A DNA stretch of 64,000 nt from Doryteuthis pealeii (GCA_023376005.1 CM042141.1:94414985-94478984), one strand, 5' to 3'. Counted from the stretch's first letter, positions 1 to 10,627 are shown. Made by a program: numbers and translations. Notes: generated from the sequence alone by a model not told the origin.

Positions 1-59
1 CCTTTTGAGGATAAGTTATCATATTTTGCAGCAGTAGTAGCTACAGTACTGTCTAAAGA

Positions 60-360
60 TTCTTTTTTAGCTGTGTCTCTGACAATTCGATTCTGTTTTT
101 CTGAAACTCAGGCTTTAGAATTTCCATTTTCATCTTCGGATTAATGATGTCTTGGTCTTCATCTCCAGACAGATTCAAGTGTTGTGTGAATGTATTTCCC
201 AACAAACACAGAATTATTTGTCTGAGTTTTTGAGGCTTGATGTTTATAATTTTGATTTTTTGAACTGTTCTCTTCATCTTTATTGTGGTATCTAAAATCA
301 CAATGTTCTGTCTGCTGTATCCTCCGATCTTCCTCAGGTGATTCCTGCGTATCTGAGCAT
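60..360 (-). repeat. Decayed Penelope-like terminal repeat segment
   Basis: On the minus strand this stretch has a CCTGAGGAAGATCGGAGG motif followed by an AACATTGTGATTTTAGATA-type segment and an AATAAAGATGAAGAGAACAG-like run. The same order recurs at 43490-43615 (+), in the mirror arm 43093-43215 (-), and in part at 30045-30120 (+). In the 43.5 kb copy the motif matches a hammerhead core; here the GAAA half has become a GAAC-like sequence, so no ribozyme is expected. The short minus-strand ORFs across it are low-complexity Lys/Asn/Gln sequence without a recognisable domain. The Penelope-like assignment is inference from the hammerhead-like core; the repetition is seen directly. Confidence 0.45.
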
Positions 361-361
361 A

Positions 362-547
362 GCAATGACCCAACCCGGGAAATCATTTTGAATAATTTGG
401 CTGTTGATCAAATAAGGTGTCAAAGAACTTTTTAGGTGTGCAAAAACAATGATGTCATTATTTGAACAAGATCTTCAAGAATTCCTCAATGCCTTATTTG
501 ATCAACAGCCAAATTATTCAAAATGATTTCCCACATTGGGTCATTGC
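362..547. repeat. Short foldback (inverted repeat, ~56-bp arms)
   Basis: Arms 362-417 and 492-547 are nearly perfect reverse complements and include the TGATCAA centre in each arm. The 74-bp spacer shows no coding signal. It has the size and shape of a MITE or foldback element; no coding capacity. Confidence 0.8.
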
Positions 548-591
548 TTGGACAATATAACTAAGTATAACAGCAATTTGCACATAAAAAA

Positions 592-800
592 GCAATTTGT
601 ATTTATAGCATTCTAGAATATTCCATACTTGCATCTGGGTGATCTCATTCCTTGAGTTCTGATTAGCGTGGATATGGTGCTAGATTAAATATCCATTATT
701 CTGCCTTATGCTCCCAGTAATTTGGGGATTCTATTGAGTTACAGCTTTCCCCATTGTCTGCCAACTGGACACTAGTTGGAATCCTACTGCGACAATATTG
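592..800 (+). repeat. Dispersed repeat, copy 1 of 3 (LTR-like)
   Basis: It matches 39957-40195 and, more distantly, 41395-41610. Shared blocks are GGTGATCTCATTCC, CTGATTGGCTG (altered here), an AAATATCCATTATTCTG stretch and CTGCCAACTGGAC...TAGTTGGAA. An inverted CCAAT-like box followed by a TATA-like AAATAAA tract suggests a solo LTR or promoter-bearing repeat, but no TG...CA ends or primer-binding site could be fixed. Confidence 0.45.
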
Positions 801-1180
801 CTTCTACAATATTAGAGGAATAACTTCTACATTCTTAAGGAAAAAATTGACCTTGTGTCACATCCTGCTCATGTGAAAGGATTGGGTTAATACATAATTG
901 AAGTATCAAAAATGTAAACTGCACATAAAATGAGATGACAGTTTTAACTTTTTTTTTAACCTTTATAAAAAATGTTAAATTGCTACAATTTAGTTTGATT
1001 TCTTTTGATTTTTGATTTTTACAGTGAAATTGTTTATATTTGTTTAAATGATCAAATTGTGGATATCAACAGATGGACATAATAATTGAGACAATTACCT
1101 TATTGAAGAAAATGATTTTATAAATAATAATAAATACAAATCTCTGTGTGTCAGTGTATCAAATTTGTAAAACTTTATTC

Positions 1181-1868
1181 CTAGAGGCTGTAGCCCAACA
1201 TATCATACCATTTTTGAATCAGACTGAATGAGCAAATTAAAAACATTCCAGGTTGAATCCGTACCCGCAATCCTGAAATTTTGGATTCCCAACTTTTAAT
1301 TACTGCGATTGTTTTCAGTGTTTTTTTTTTCATGATTTTTTTTGTGACAATCTTTTTGTTTGATAAGAATTTTTATAATTTGCAAATAAATTTGAAAATT
1401 ATCAAAATTGATTTCAAAATCACCCATGCAAAAGTCACCCATGAAATAGAAATAATTGTTTGTACAGAAAGTAAGGACCTATGTACATCAAATTATCTTT
1501 AAATTAAGTGGCAACAGAAGAATTATCGTTGAACATTTAAATGCAGTAAATGCTTTACTCCTAGAGGCTGTAGCTCAACATATCATACTATTTTGGAATC
1601 ATGCCAACTGTGAGCAAATTGAAAACACTGTGGGCTGAATCTGAACCCTGCAATCCTGAAATTTTTTTATCTCTAAGTTTTAATTACTGCGATTGTTTTC
1701 AATGATTTTTACGTGTTTTTTTTTGTGACAAATTTTTATAACTTGGAAATAAATTTGGGAATAATCAAAATTGATTTCAAAATCCAGCAAAAGTCACCCA
1801 TGAAATAGAAATAATTGTTTGTACAGAAAGTAAGGACATATGTACATCAAATTGTCTTTAAATTAAGT
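1181..1868 (+). repeat. Two-copy direct repeat (~310-330 bp units, 380-bp period)
   Basis: Unit 1 runs 1181-1509 and unit 2 runs 1561-1868. Both start with CTAGAGGCTGTAG and end with ACAGAAAGTAAGGAC...TTTAAATTAAGTG, with small indels between. Short ORFs fall across both units without a conserved frame, so the duplication is not a duplicated gene. It is probably a segmental duplicate of an unclassified repeat. Confidence 0.8.
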
Positions 1869-2204
1869 GTCATTGTTGGTCTGAAGACCCAATCAAGAGC
1901 CGTCCGCAGCTTTTAAGTGAGTAAATAATAATTTTGAATGGCTCTTATATCAGAAAAACAAAAATGTTTTCCTCAATTAAAAATTCAACAAAGAATCCTT
2001 CATTGGAATTGAATGAATTCCAGTAGGCTTGGAATTTGGTAAATTTGTTCCTATTCTTCTTGAAATAAACTGCAAGTTTTTTTATGGAACTTTTCAAATG
2101 CTGAACATATATAAATAAACTTAACTCTGCACCTTTAAGATGGGGTGGGGGCGGGGCAGATGATACATGGGAGTACTGCCCCTTGGGTCCATATAATTTA
2201 TTTT

Positions 2205-4165
2205 TAGCTTACTTAACTTGTCTGAGAAAGATAAGTATAAAAAATCATCTCAAGGGTAAGAGATTTGAGGATATGCAGCACATTAAAAGAAATATAATGG
2301 CACAAATTCACACCATATAAAAAGAGAAGTTTTGGTGGTACTTCGACCAATGGAAATCTCGCTGGAATAAGTAGGTTGAATTTCAAGGGATTATTTTGAA
2401 GAAAATCAACGTTTCATTCATTGTTCATTTCTGACTTGCTTAAAACAGCTTCAGTCCTGACACTTTTTGAACATAGGTTGTAAATTGACTTATATTACAA
2501 GGGAGAGCATTCAGTGTTTACTAGATACACTCACGGCTGACGAATACTACCGGCGAATTCCAGGGCATCCCATCGTAGTGTAATGGTTAAGATCTATTAC
2601 TGAATAGCAAGTTCCAAATTTGTAACCTTGTGACATATCTTACTAACGGCAAACAGGTTGGATAAATACCTAATACTTCCCAATTCCCCATAAATGAGTG
2701 GATCAAAACCTACTTGTTAGGTACCACCAATTTTCCCTGTTACCCCCCCCCTATATTTAACACAATGAAAATTGCATAAAGGTTAATATTATCTTGAAAA
2801 TTTGTTGTCCATTCGAAAGAAGAAACATTTTTTTAAAAAACTCCTGATAATTAAAAAAAAAAATTTCAGCTTACGGAAATAATGAAAATTATGAACGAAA
2901 AACTGTTTACATTTTTGCACCGTTAAATCAATTGAAATTTAACGTAGCCAAAAACAAGTTATGACTAGAGGCTTTTTAAAAAATTCTATAAAAAATCAAT
3001 TAATGGTTCAATTTTCACGAAAATTTCCATAATTACTTACCTTTTGATCAAAATATGTCTGAAATAGTTATTTCCTAAAATATATTAAGGTAAATATCTT
3101 TTTTTTACGAGGTCTGCCCCCTCCTTATTTTATTTTATGATATATGAAAAAAATGATCCGACAAAAAATGATTTTTAATTTTTTTCTATAAAGATAAGAG
3201 TCTGAATAATTATATCAGAAGATTTTTATAAGATTCAATGCGAGAGCTTTTTAGTAAAAGAACCATGAATATAGAATTCTGCTAAAAAAATATCAATAAA
3301 GAAACTGACCATGTTGTTTAAAAAAAAAAAAAAAAAAAAGAAAAAAAAAAGGACTGTTTTACTTATTTTTCAAGATAACGATGAGTAATTTTTCCCCAAT
3401 CGGATAATTTGATCTTTGAATTAACTATTTTCCTTTGTAACAACTCTTTATGTTCGTTATTTCTTTTTTTGCGAGATTTAAAAAAAAAAGTTCAAAGATA
3501 TTTATGTTTCTTTCTTCAATATGGCCTAAACTGATCACATGACGTATTTTGGTGGTACCTAGAATACTACTTTATGAAAATTGACATGCAGTATCATAGA
3601 TTTATATGAATATTACTTTATGAAAATTGATAAGGAGTAGTGGGGGGGGGGTCATATATTTTATATGATACTACTTTATGAAAATTGACATGCATTATTG
3701 TAGATTGCGGGGAGACCCTAAAATTGGTCTTGCGTACACTAATCAAAGTTAAAGCACTTGGGAATATGCTATTATTATCTGTATTGGTCACACTACTAAT
3801 AGTGGGAGGTCTAGAAAAAAAAAAAAGCAAAAAGAAAAAACAAAAGATTATAAACAGCGATCAACATTCTTTTAGACAAGGGACGTAACCCTGTATTTAA
3901 TAAACACTGAGTGCTCTCCCTTGCAGTAGAAGTCGATTTACAGCCTATGTTTAAAAAATGTCGAGACTGAAGATGTATTTAACAAGACACAAATGAACAA
4001 TGAATGAAACGTTAATTTTCTTTAAAATAGTACCCTTGGCATTCAATTTAATTATTCCGGTGAGTTTTCCGTTGGTCGAAGCACCTCCAAAACTCTTTTG
4101 ATATGGTTTGAAGCTGTGCCATCATATTTCTTTTAATGTGCTCTTTATCCTCAATTTTTACCTTA
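2205..4165. mobile_element. ~1.95 kb element with long terminal inverted repeats
   Basis: The left arm (about 2255-2527) and right arm (about 3898-4160) are reverse complements over roughly 270 bp at about 80-85% identity by eye. Shared blocks include CACATTAAAAGAAATAT, GTTTTGG, CTTCGACCAA and ACAATGAATGAAACG. The interior holds no transposase. It carries a later SINE (2567-2690) and a short tandem of TACTTTATGAAAATTGA units near 3565-3690. Part of the interior (GGTACCACCAATTTTCCC onward) recurs inverted at 12935-13085. This fits a non-autonomous DNA transposon; the superfamily is not recognisable. Confidence 0.65.
2567..2690 (+). repeat. tRNA-derived SINE, family C
   Basis: The head CATCGTAGTGTAATGGTTAA resembles a tRNA D-arm/A-box, followed by a decayed B-box region and a CTTGTGACATATCTTACTAA tail. 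Better copies lie at 18126-18260 and 18268-18400. It is inserted in the interior of the long-TIR element at 2205-4165. Confidence 0.6.
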
Positions 4166-4289
4166 CTTTAGCTAGAAAGGTGGTTGTGATCAATCTGCTG
4201 GTCACATCAAATCCTAGCAGCTATATGATATTCCCGATTCTATTGCCCTTATGGCAAACCCTTGACCTTTTTTTTATCATATATATATA

Positions 4290-4571
4290 TTTACCAAACC
4301 CTCCGCACGAGCTAGAAGTGACACAGGTCAATTTCTTAAGCAGAGTCCAACAGGTTTGAATTCAGAGTTTTCCTTCTCCTAGATCGGTTGCCTAACCAAG
4401 ATTAAAGAGCCCAGTCTGCCCTACTATTTATCCATAGCTAGAGTGAGAGTAGGATTCATACCTTTCCCAAGGGTATTAGCGCTAAGTGAAATGCAATTAC
4501 CACATCCAGGATTTGAACTCAGGGCGACGAGTCCATTTCCCATGACTTTAACCATTACACCACGCGCTTCC
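4290..4571 (-). repeat. tRNA-derived SINE, family B (near full length)
   Basis: Read on the minus strand, the tRNA-like head lies near 4571: GCGTGGTGTAATGGTTA (A-box-like) and GAGTTCAAATCCTGG (B-box). The body follows with CACTTAGCGCTAATACCC and TTGGGAAAGGTATGAA. The 3' end at low coordinates is GGTTTGGTAAATATATATA. At least eight further copies lie in the window. RNA polymerase III internal promoter boxes are expected for the class; this copy is not a tRNA gene. Confidence 0.85.
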
Positions 4572-4587
4572 AGTTTTTTTAATCATA

Positions 4588-4900
4588 TATGTGCTAGTAA
4601 GCGTTGGCTGAGAGTCTTAGTATCCTAAGTATGATGTTAAACTGCATTGTGGTAAAGTTCCAATTCTGGAGTCCTGGGGAGTGTGGAGTACCCTTCATCA
4701 CCATTACTCCCATGTCCACCCTGATCTGGAGTTGTAGTACCTATTAGGATCCCATCTTTGGGTTAAATAGAAAAAAATACGAGTTTAAAAAATATGTTGA
4801 ATACCCATGAAGAATGAATTAAATAAAATGTCTTCAGCATAAAATAACTCAACAAGAGTTGACATGCCATAAAATCTAACCAACTAACAAACCAATCAAA
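4588..4900 (+). repeat. SINE, family E (AACCC...GGGTT stem-loop tail)
   Basis: The body runs GTTGGCTGAGAGTCTTAG, then GGTAAAGTTCCAATTCTGG and CATCACCATTACTCCCATG. The tail has AAAATAACTCAACAAGAGTT followed by GACATGCCATAAAA and ACCAACTAACAAACCAA. The tail can fold as a short stem-loop and is shared with the 5S-headed SINE at 46679-46861. Other copies: 35795-36090, 42560-43085, 49300-49850 (+) and 53765-54050, 55965-56520 (-). Confidence 0.75.
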
Positions 4901-5323
4901 TTTTCCCCTTGAGATGATTTTTTTTATACTTACCTTCCTCAGGCCAGGTGAGTAAGCTAAAATAAATTGTATTGTACCCTCAGGTAGCATCTACCCCTTT
5001 GTCTGAAAGAGGCAGGGCTAGGTTTATTTGTATCTTTTCAGCATTTGAAAAGTTCTATAAAAAAACCTTTTAGTTTGTTTAAAGGGAAATGCCGATGGGA
5101 CGATGCATATTTTGCACTGGCCATCACATGAGCCTCAGTTTATGCATGGCTCACCCTGTAAAAAAGACATTGTGTTAATCTGGCTTTGTGGGAGGTCAGG
5201 AAAATAAGTAACCTTTAGATGAATTTTCAGCGTATAGAGGGGGGGGTGATGTTAAAAAGACCTCCAATGGACTAAAGAACATAATTGATGATGCAACCAA
5301 CCACATTTTAGAGATGTATTTTG

Positions 5324-5325
<2 letters not shown>

Positions 5326-5362
<37 letters not shown>
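5326..5362. repeat. (TA)n microsatellite, left edge of ribozyme foldback
   Basis: An uninterrupted TA run. It lies just outside the left arm of the foldback at 5386-6031; a matching (TA)n tract sits at its right edge (6027-6069). Confidence 0.95.
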
Positions 5363-5364
<2 letters not shown>

Positions 5365-5455
5365 TTAAAAGAAAGGAAATGAATCCGACAATATGAGTAA
5401 GAAAAGGTGGAATGAAAACATCACACAATGCTGTTAAAGAAGAAAACAATTTATA

Positions 5456-5524
5456 ATATAATCATAGCTGATATTGATCAATATTTCGATTTTACAAAAA
5501 TCATCATCAGAGCTCATTCACTCC
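5456..5524 (-). ncRNA. Hammerhead-ribozyme-like motif (left arm)
   Basis: On the minus strand: stem I AGCT (rc of 5511-5514), core CTGATGA (5504-5510), one extra T, stem II GATTTT/AAAATC with a TGT loop, GAAA (5484-5487), and stem III TATTGATCAATA, a palindromic hairpin at 5472-5483. Then come the U and C of the cleavage site (5471, 5470) and the closing AGCT of stem I (5466-5469). All core bases of the hammerhead consensus are present. The extra base between CTGATGA and stem II may weaken or abolish cleavage. Confidence 0.5.
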
Positions 5525-5898
5525 CGTAGTTGTTTGGGTCGGAGAGGAAAGTCAAAATGAGTTTACAAAACAAAAAAACCTTAATACTGCAAAAAACGAA
5601 AGACGTTACAATATTCACCAACGTGGGCATTTCGCGCCATATATATGTCGGGCATGTCTCATGTATATCTTTTGTCAACAAATGTAGCGAATTTTTGAGA
5701 TGTTGGCAACAAGACGAAACAATTTAAACGGAAGGGGATGGGTGTTAAGAAATGTGACGGTTGGAATTCAAAAGACTTTTAGTAAAGGAAATGCCCACGT
5801 TGGTGAATATTGTAACGTCTTTCGTTTTTTGCAGTATTAAGGTTTTTTTGTTTTGTAAACTCATTTTGACTTTCCTCTCCGACCCAAACAACTACGGG

Positions 5899-5965
5899 AG
5901 TGAATGAGCTCTGATGATGATTTTTGTAAAATCGAAATATTGATCAATATCAGCTATGATTATAT
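5899..5965 (+). ncRNA. Hammerhead-ribozyme-like motif (right arm)
   Basis: Mirror copy of the motif at 5456-5524. Stem I is AGCT 5907-5910 with AGCT 5952-5955; core CTGATGA is 5911-5917; stem II GATTTT 5919-5924 pairs with AAAATC 5928-5933; GAAA is 5934-5937; the stem III palindrome is 5938-5949; U5950 and C5951 are the expected cleavage dinucleotide. An outer AAT/ATT pairing beyond an internal loop extends stem I. T5918 is an extra base before stem II. Confidence 0.5.
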
Positions 5966-6026
5966 TATAAATTGTTTTCTTCTTTAACAGCATTGTGTGA
6001 TGTTTTCATTCCACCTTTTCTTACTC

Positions 6027-6069
6027 ATATATATATATATATAAATAAATATGTATATATATATATATT
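6027..6069. repeat. (TA)n microsatellite, right edge of foldback
   Basis: TA repeats with two interruptions (ATAAATAAATATG), immediately outside the right arm of the foldback at 5386-6031. Confidence 0.95.
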
Positions 6070-6489
6070 GATTTCAAGTGTGGAAGATCTAGCCTCCAAT
6101 AGATAGGGTTGGTGAGATGCCTGCCGCACAGGAGCTTAGCAGCTCAATATCAAGATAAACAGGATTGCAGAGTGACAACATCTTTGTCGTCATGAATAAC
6201 CAAATGTAGATATGGAATTTCCCCTGTAATGTGTGTGACTGCATCTGCAAGTCCAGAATTGGACTAAAAAGCCAATAGAGGGTCCACAACTGTTGAAGAC
6301 ATGGAGTGATGTCATCGTGGTCTGCGATGGACTTCCAAAAGAAAAGAAAAGAATTTATATATATATATATATATAAAAAATGTTGTTCTGGTTCCAACGG
6401 GAGAAAATTCAATATTTTATAAAAAAAGAAGGTCCGCAAAATGTATTTTGTTCTCAGAAAAAATTTTTAAATTCTTTTTGTTTTACATA

Positions 6490-6532
6490 TGCAACACGTG
6501 TTTCAGATCTTCTGGTATCTTCTTCAGGCTTT
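6490..6532 (-). ncRNA. Decayed hammerhead-like motif
   Basis: On the minus strand: CTGAAGA (rc 6521-6527), stem II AGAT/ATCT with a loop, GAAAC (rc 6500-6504), ACGT loop, then G-U-U. The core matches CUGANGA/GAAA/UH without an extra base. Only about two pairs can form in stem I (GC with GC), so activity is doubtful. Confidence 0.4.
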
Positions 6533-7051
6533 GATTGATAATATGAAAATGAATTTTTACATGCATGTGTATATATATATATACACATGAGTATTTCACT
6601 CCTCTTCCTGTTTTTGTGGGAGTGGAAAGGAATTTCATTTTTAACATTAGTCTTTTAAACAGGTGTTTTTGTTTTTTGGGTGGTTTGTTAATAAATTCAT
6701 TAGCTGAATTTTATAACTTTTTTATTACTTTTTTATTGCTTTTTTATTTGGGTTGTCTTGATAAAGTTCATCAGATGTTCATTTGATATATCAGGTGTGT
6801 GTGTTTGTAATTTGTTTTTTGTTCTGAAGAAATTCTATGTTTTTCTACTTAAATTTTTACTTTTTGGGTGTGTGTATGTGTGTGCCTACGTATATGTGCC
6901 TATGTTTACTTTTTGTGTGTGTGTGTGTGTGCATGTGTGCGTGTGTGTTGCATGTATATAGTTGTATTCGGTGTGCATATGTGTATATATATATACATAC
7001 TTAAGAGTTGAATTTTGAATTAAGAATTAAATTTAAGTCTATTCATAACTA

Positions 7052-7133
7052 TCTTTCTATCTATTTATCTATCTATCTATCGATCTTACTTTGTTTATAG
7101 CTATCTATCTATCCATCTATCTCAGTCTGTTCA

Positions 7134-7210
<77 letters not shown>
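7052..7210. repeat. Compound (TATC)n-(CT)n-(TA)n microsatellite
   Basis: TATC units from about 7052, a CT run 7135-7164, then TA to 7210. Confidence 0.95.
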
Positions 7211-7213
<3 letters not shown>

Positions 7214-7391
7214 TTTATATGAAAAAGGTGACTTAACGGTGAAATTGGTCACAATGGTTAGTTGATGCAAGTTTCACAATGATAAGGCAGCGATATAACA
7301 AATATAAAGTGCTCAATACGTGAGTAGAGCAAATTTATTATAATAGTGGTACACAGTAATAACCTTTATTTAGTTTATTACCCTGTACCAT

Positions 7392-7410
7392 TATAATAAT
7401 AATAATAATA

Positions 7411-7469
<59 letters not shown>

Positions 7470-7470
7470 T
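7392..7470. repeat. Compound (TAA)n-(TA)n-(GA)n microsatellite
   Basis: TAA units, a TA run, then GAGA; the Tyr/Ile-rich ORF across it is an artefact. Confidence 0.95.
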
Positions 7471-7862
7471 AAAGGTGGAGAGATGATGATGAAAGAAAAT
7501 CATAGAGAAAGTTTTTTCTGGACTGTCTGAAAGTTTAAAAGAAAGTTGGGATGGAAATGTTTGATAATTCTGATGCATTCATTTTTTTGTTTTATGTAGA
7601 GATAAAGCAAAAGATTTAAAAAAATAAAAGTTTTTAAAAAATGTCGTAGGAAATATTTGCCCATTCCTTATTCTCTTTTTGCAAATGAAATGAATTGATA
7701 TTTGGATACGAGTTTGATAAAAAACATAGATGGGCAATGCAGATTTGTATGGATCAGGGAAAGATGAGAAGATACAGGAAAGAATGAGGGAAGATCAGCA
7801 GCACAAGATAATGGATGAACACATCTGGAATTTTCATGGGACCAGCTAGTAAGTAAAGTCAG

Positions 7863-8097
7863 CAGTGGCCTATTTTCAGTATCAGCCAAACAGCGAGGGA
7901 GTCTATCTCCTTATCACAACTGCTAGACCAGGGAGATTGTTTTTTGATAAAGTAGAGTGCCACACTTACTGTCAGCTCCCAGATGCCCTTACCACATGGA
8001 TCAGATTACCCAAGCTGTGCTACTCATACACTGAGTTGGTGGGGGACTGGTATTGAACCTGAAACCTTGTGATTCCTAGACGAATACTCTACTAGTC
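7863..8097 (-). repeat. tRNA-derived SINE, family A (head truncated)
   Basis: Minus-strand copy: the 3' end GTCTGGCTGATAC-type sequence lies near 7866 and the B-box region (GGTTCAATACCAG) near 8050-8065. The tRNA-like A-box end is damaged, and a second copy abuts it (8101-8341). Confidence 0.8.
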
Positions 8098-8100
8098 TGC

Positions 8101-8341
8101 AGAGTGGCCTATTCTCAAACAGCAAGGGAGTCTATCCTCTTTTTGCTAGTGCTAGACCAGGGAGATTGTTTTTTTGCTGAGGGAGAGCACTAAACCTACC
8201 GTCAGCTCCTAGATGATTTACCACACAGATCAGATTAAACAAGCTGTGCTACTCATGCACTGAGTTGGTGAAGGTGGGTATTGAATCTGGAACCTTGCAA
8301 TTCCTAGGCAGATGCTCTACCAACTGAGATAAACTCGACCC
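8101..8341 (-). repeat. tRNA-derived SINE, family A (tandem second copy)
   Basis: Head-to-tail with the previous copy. The A-box region (CTCAGTTGGTAGAGCATCTG on the minus strand) and the B-box GGTTCCAGATTCAATACC lie near 8285-8335. The 5' tRNA-like end GGGTCGAG is near 8336. Confidence 0.8.
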
Positions 8342-8400
8342 TAGTTGACATGATTGATATCAATTTTTTGTTAAGTTTACAATTGTTCCTATATTACTGA

Positions 8401-8796
8401 ATAGAAGTGGCTACCCAGCATTGCCTGGGTAGAGGGAGGGAATGTAGTATCGCAAATCCATTATTGTTGAATCCCAAGTTGGTTCCTCTCTGGATGCCCC
8501 ATTAAAATCCCTATGTAAAAAAGACCTTGCATTAATCGAGACATCCTGAAAAGAAAAATAAATGTCTCCTATTTAAAGTAGTAAATGTAAAAAAAAACAA
8601 AAAAAAATCTATGCTGTTATCATTTAAATTTTATTTTCTATTTATCTTCACAAAATCAAATCTCCATTATTTTTGCTCAAAAAGCGAGATCTGGTGATAG
8701 TTAATGTTTATACATATTTACTTTGTCATTAACTGTTTTATTTTCGTAGTTTCCTCCGGACATACATACACACAAACTGCCCTTTATATATATGGA
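8401..8796 (-). mobile_element. Non-autonomous Helitron, family A (396 bp)
   Basis: Minus strand: the 5' end TCCATATATATAAAGGGCAG starts at 8796, then GTTTGTGTGTATGTATGTCC. The 3' end has the hairpin CTACCCAGGCAATGCTGGGTAG, split here by single-base changes from perfect, then six bases and CTAT (8401-8404) instead of CTAG. No Rep/helicase ORF. The best copy is 58819-59125; a 3'-truncated one is 35522-35788. Confidence 0.75.
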
Positions 8797-8904
8797 TAGA
8801 TAAAGCCTATTTTGATAATATATATATATATTTTTTTTTTTTTTTGCTTTCTCTTTCTATCTCTCACTGTATGATGTGTACATGTGTGTGTGTCTGTATA
8901 TATC

Positions 8905-9192
8905 TATATATTAATACTCTTGTTCCTTAATCTTCCGACCGTTATCATCTTGCAACACCCTCTGGTTAAGAAAATGAGACTGTCCAAATCATCCAAGATG
9001 AAATGCAAAAATGTAAATCCTAATTATCTGGTGTTGCTTATCCACCAAATTTTTATTTCTTATGAGTGTCGTCACTTCAGCTAAATAATGGACCATTATG
9101 TTTTTATTATAAAGAAAGAAAGGAAAGGAAAAGGACATGCTACACAGAAAAAATATAATAAGAAAGAAAGAAAGAGAGTAGGGAAAAGATAT
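8905..9192 (-). repeat. Dispersed repeat shared with 58110-58430
   Basis: Reverse complement of 58110-58430. Shared blocks are TTCCTTAATCTTCCGACCG, ATCATCTTGCAACA, CTCTGGTTAA, TCATCCAAGAT and GGACATGC..ACACAGAAAAAAT. It is followed by the foldback 9193-9476, of which a single arm also follows the 58-kb copy. Both parts therefore belong to one unclassified element. Confidence 0.75.
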
Positions 9193-9476
9193 TATATACT
9201 AGCAGGACCTGTAGATGTACCACAGTATGATAATTTACTTATTATAAGATTTAATATGTTTAATTAATAGCTATTGCAAATAAGTTCAATATGTAAAAAG
9301 TATAATAATCATTATGTTCAATTGAACATAATGAAATAATCAAAAAAAGGAAATGAAGATTATTATACTTTTTACATATTGAACTAATTTGCGATAGCTA
9401 TTAATTAAACATATCAAATCTTATAATAAGTAAATTATCATACTGTGGTACATCTACAGGTCCTGCTTGTATATAA
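9193..9476. repeat. Foldback with ~118-bp arms
   Basis: Arms 9193-9310 and 9358-9476 are near-perfect reverse complements (CTAGCAGGACCTGTAGATG... / ...CATCTACAGGTCCTGCTTG) around a 47-bp centre that itself contains a TTCAATTGAA palindrome. One arm recurs alone at about 57988-58095. Confidence 0.85.
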
Positions 9477-9479
9477 TAA

Positions 9480-10489
9480 TATAATAATGAAATGAGTGCA
9501 TAGAGTGTTCAGGTGCACTACAACTCATCAAAGGTGCATGTATAGTACATTGAATAATGTACAAATATCTGAAAAATTAACAGTAGATGAGTCATAATAT
9601 ACTAGTACAAAATACTAGTACAAAATAAAAAACACCCTCCAGGTGATGTAAAAATAGATTTTTGAAACATATTGCCTGAGGGGTGGGAGTTAAAAATTCA
9701 ATGTCAGCGAGTTTGTACCCTAAGTAAGTAAAATCATCAAATTCATTAAAGGATTAAAAAATAAAACAATTTGAAATGTAAACTTTAAATATGTATTAAA
9801 ATAAAACAAACTATATATAGATATATAATACCAGTCATGTATTTATTAAAACTTGTTTGAAAAAAAAACAATGAGGACTGTCTAATGTTGCATGTTCAAA
9901 TTTTGAGTGTATTTATTGAATAAATATACTCAAAATTTGAACATGCCAAAAATCGTAGAATAAATTTTATTCTATGTTATGATGATTTTGGGTAATGTGA
10001 CGTAATCAGTGACGTAATTTTTGTTACAGACAAAAACGGAAGCGAATCTCCGTTATTAATAGATGTGTGCATCTGTATGGAGGTTAGATATCAGGTCTAG
10101 CGTTATCAAATTACAGGAAGGTTTTGAAGGATGCAGTGTCTCAGCAGCTAACAACTGATGGAAGTAGTGTGTTCCATGCTTCTGCGTAAAAAAAATGATA
10201 TAAACCCTCTTAAATGAATAAATTCGCAAACACACACACACAAAAAAAACAAGCAAAACCTGCAATAAAGCCTTCCACACACACAAAAAAAAAAAAAACA
10301 GAAATAATTAGTACTAATAGTCCTCTGAAGATGACCATGGACATGGTTGAAAGTGCTTGATTACAAAATATAGCTACCACCTGGTAGATATAAGAAAAAT
10401 GACAAGAATGCTTGAATGTATACACTTACTGATCATCAAGAACAAATATTGTGTTTTTTAACAAAACCTGCTTAAATAATAACTTGCTG

Positions 10490-10490
<1 letters not shown>
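9480..10490. other. AT-rich spacer, no gene seen
   Basis: No coding or SINE signature found. It contains a 28-bp-arm palindrome (9890-9946) and a weak CTGAAGA...GAAA motif near 10325-10360 whose stem III and cleavage site do not fit a hammerhead. Confidence 0.5.
9890..9946. repeat. Near-perfect palindrome (28-bp arms)
   Basis: GCATGTTCAAATTTTGAG at 9890 mirrors CTCAAAATTTGAACATGC ending at 9946. There is one mismatch and a single central base. Confidence 0.85.

Positions 10491-10538
<48 letters not shown>
10491..10538. repeat. (TA)n microsatellite
   Basis: Uninterrupted TA run. Confidence 0.95.
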
Positions 10539-10539
<1 letters not shown>

Positions 10540-10625
10540 ATAACAACTGTAGTTGGAAAAGGTCTGAGAGAAGATGGCTAGATAAGATAGTGGACATGGC
10601 AGAGGCTGGTATAATTAAGGTGTGG

Positions 10626-10627
<2 letters not shown>

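Larger units (their letters stand above)
5386..6031. mobile_element. Foldback unit with mirrored hammerhead-like cores
   Basis: Left arm (about 5390-5628) and right arm (about 5788-6028) are almost perfect reverse complements over about 240 bp, separated by about 160 bp. Each arm holds one hammerhead-like motif (5456-5524 minus, 5899-5965 plus), and (TA)n tracts lie directly outside both arms. A third copy of the outer arm lies alone at 11414-11610. No reverse transcriptase or GIY-YIG ORF is present. The arrangement fits paired, inverted terminal repeats of a Penelope-like element; family assignment is inference. Confidence 0.7.

Noticed and set aside
10325..10365. Hammerhead-like CTGAAGA...GAAA motif
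   Set aside because: Stem II pairs, but the bases after GAAA cannot form stem III with a UH cleavage site.
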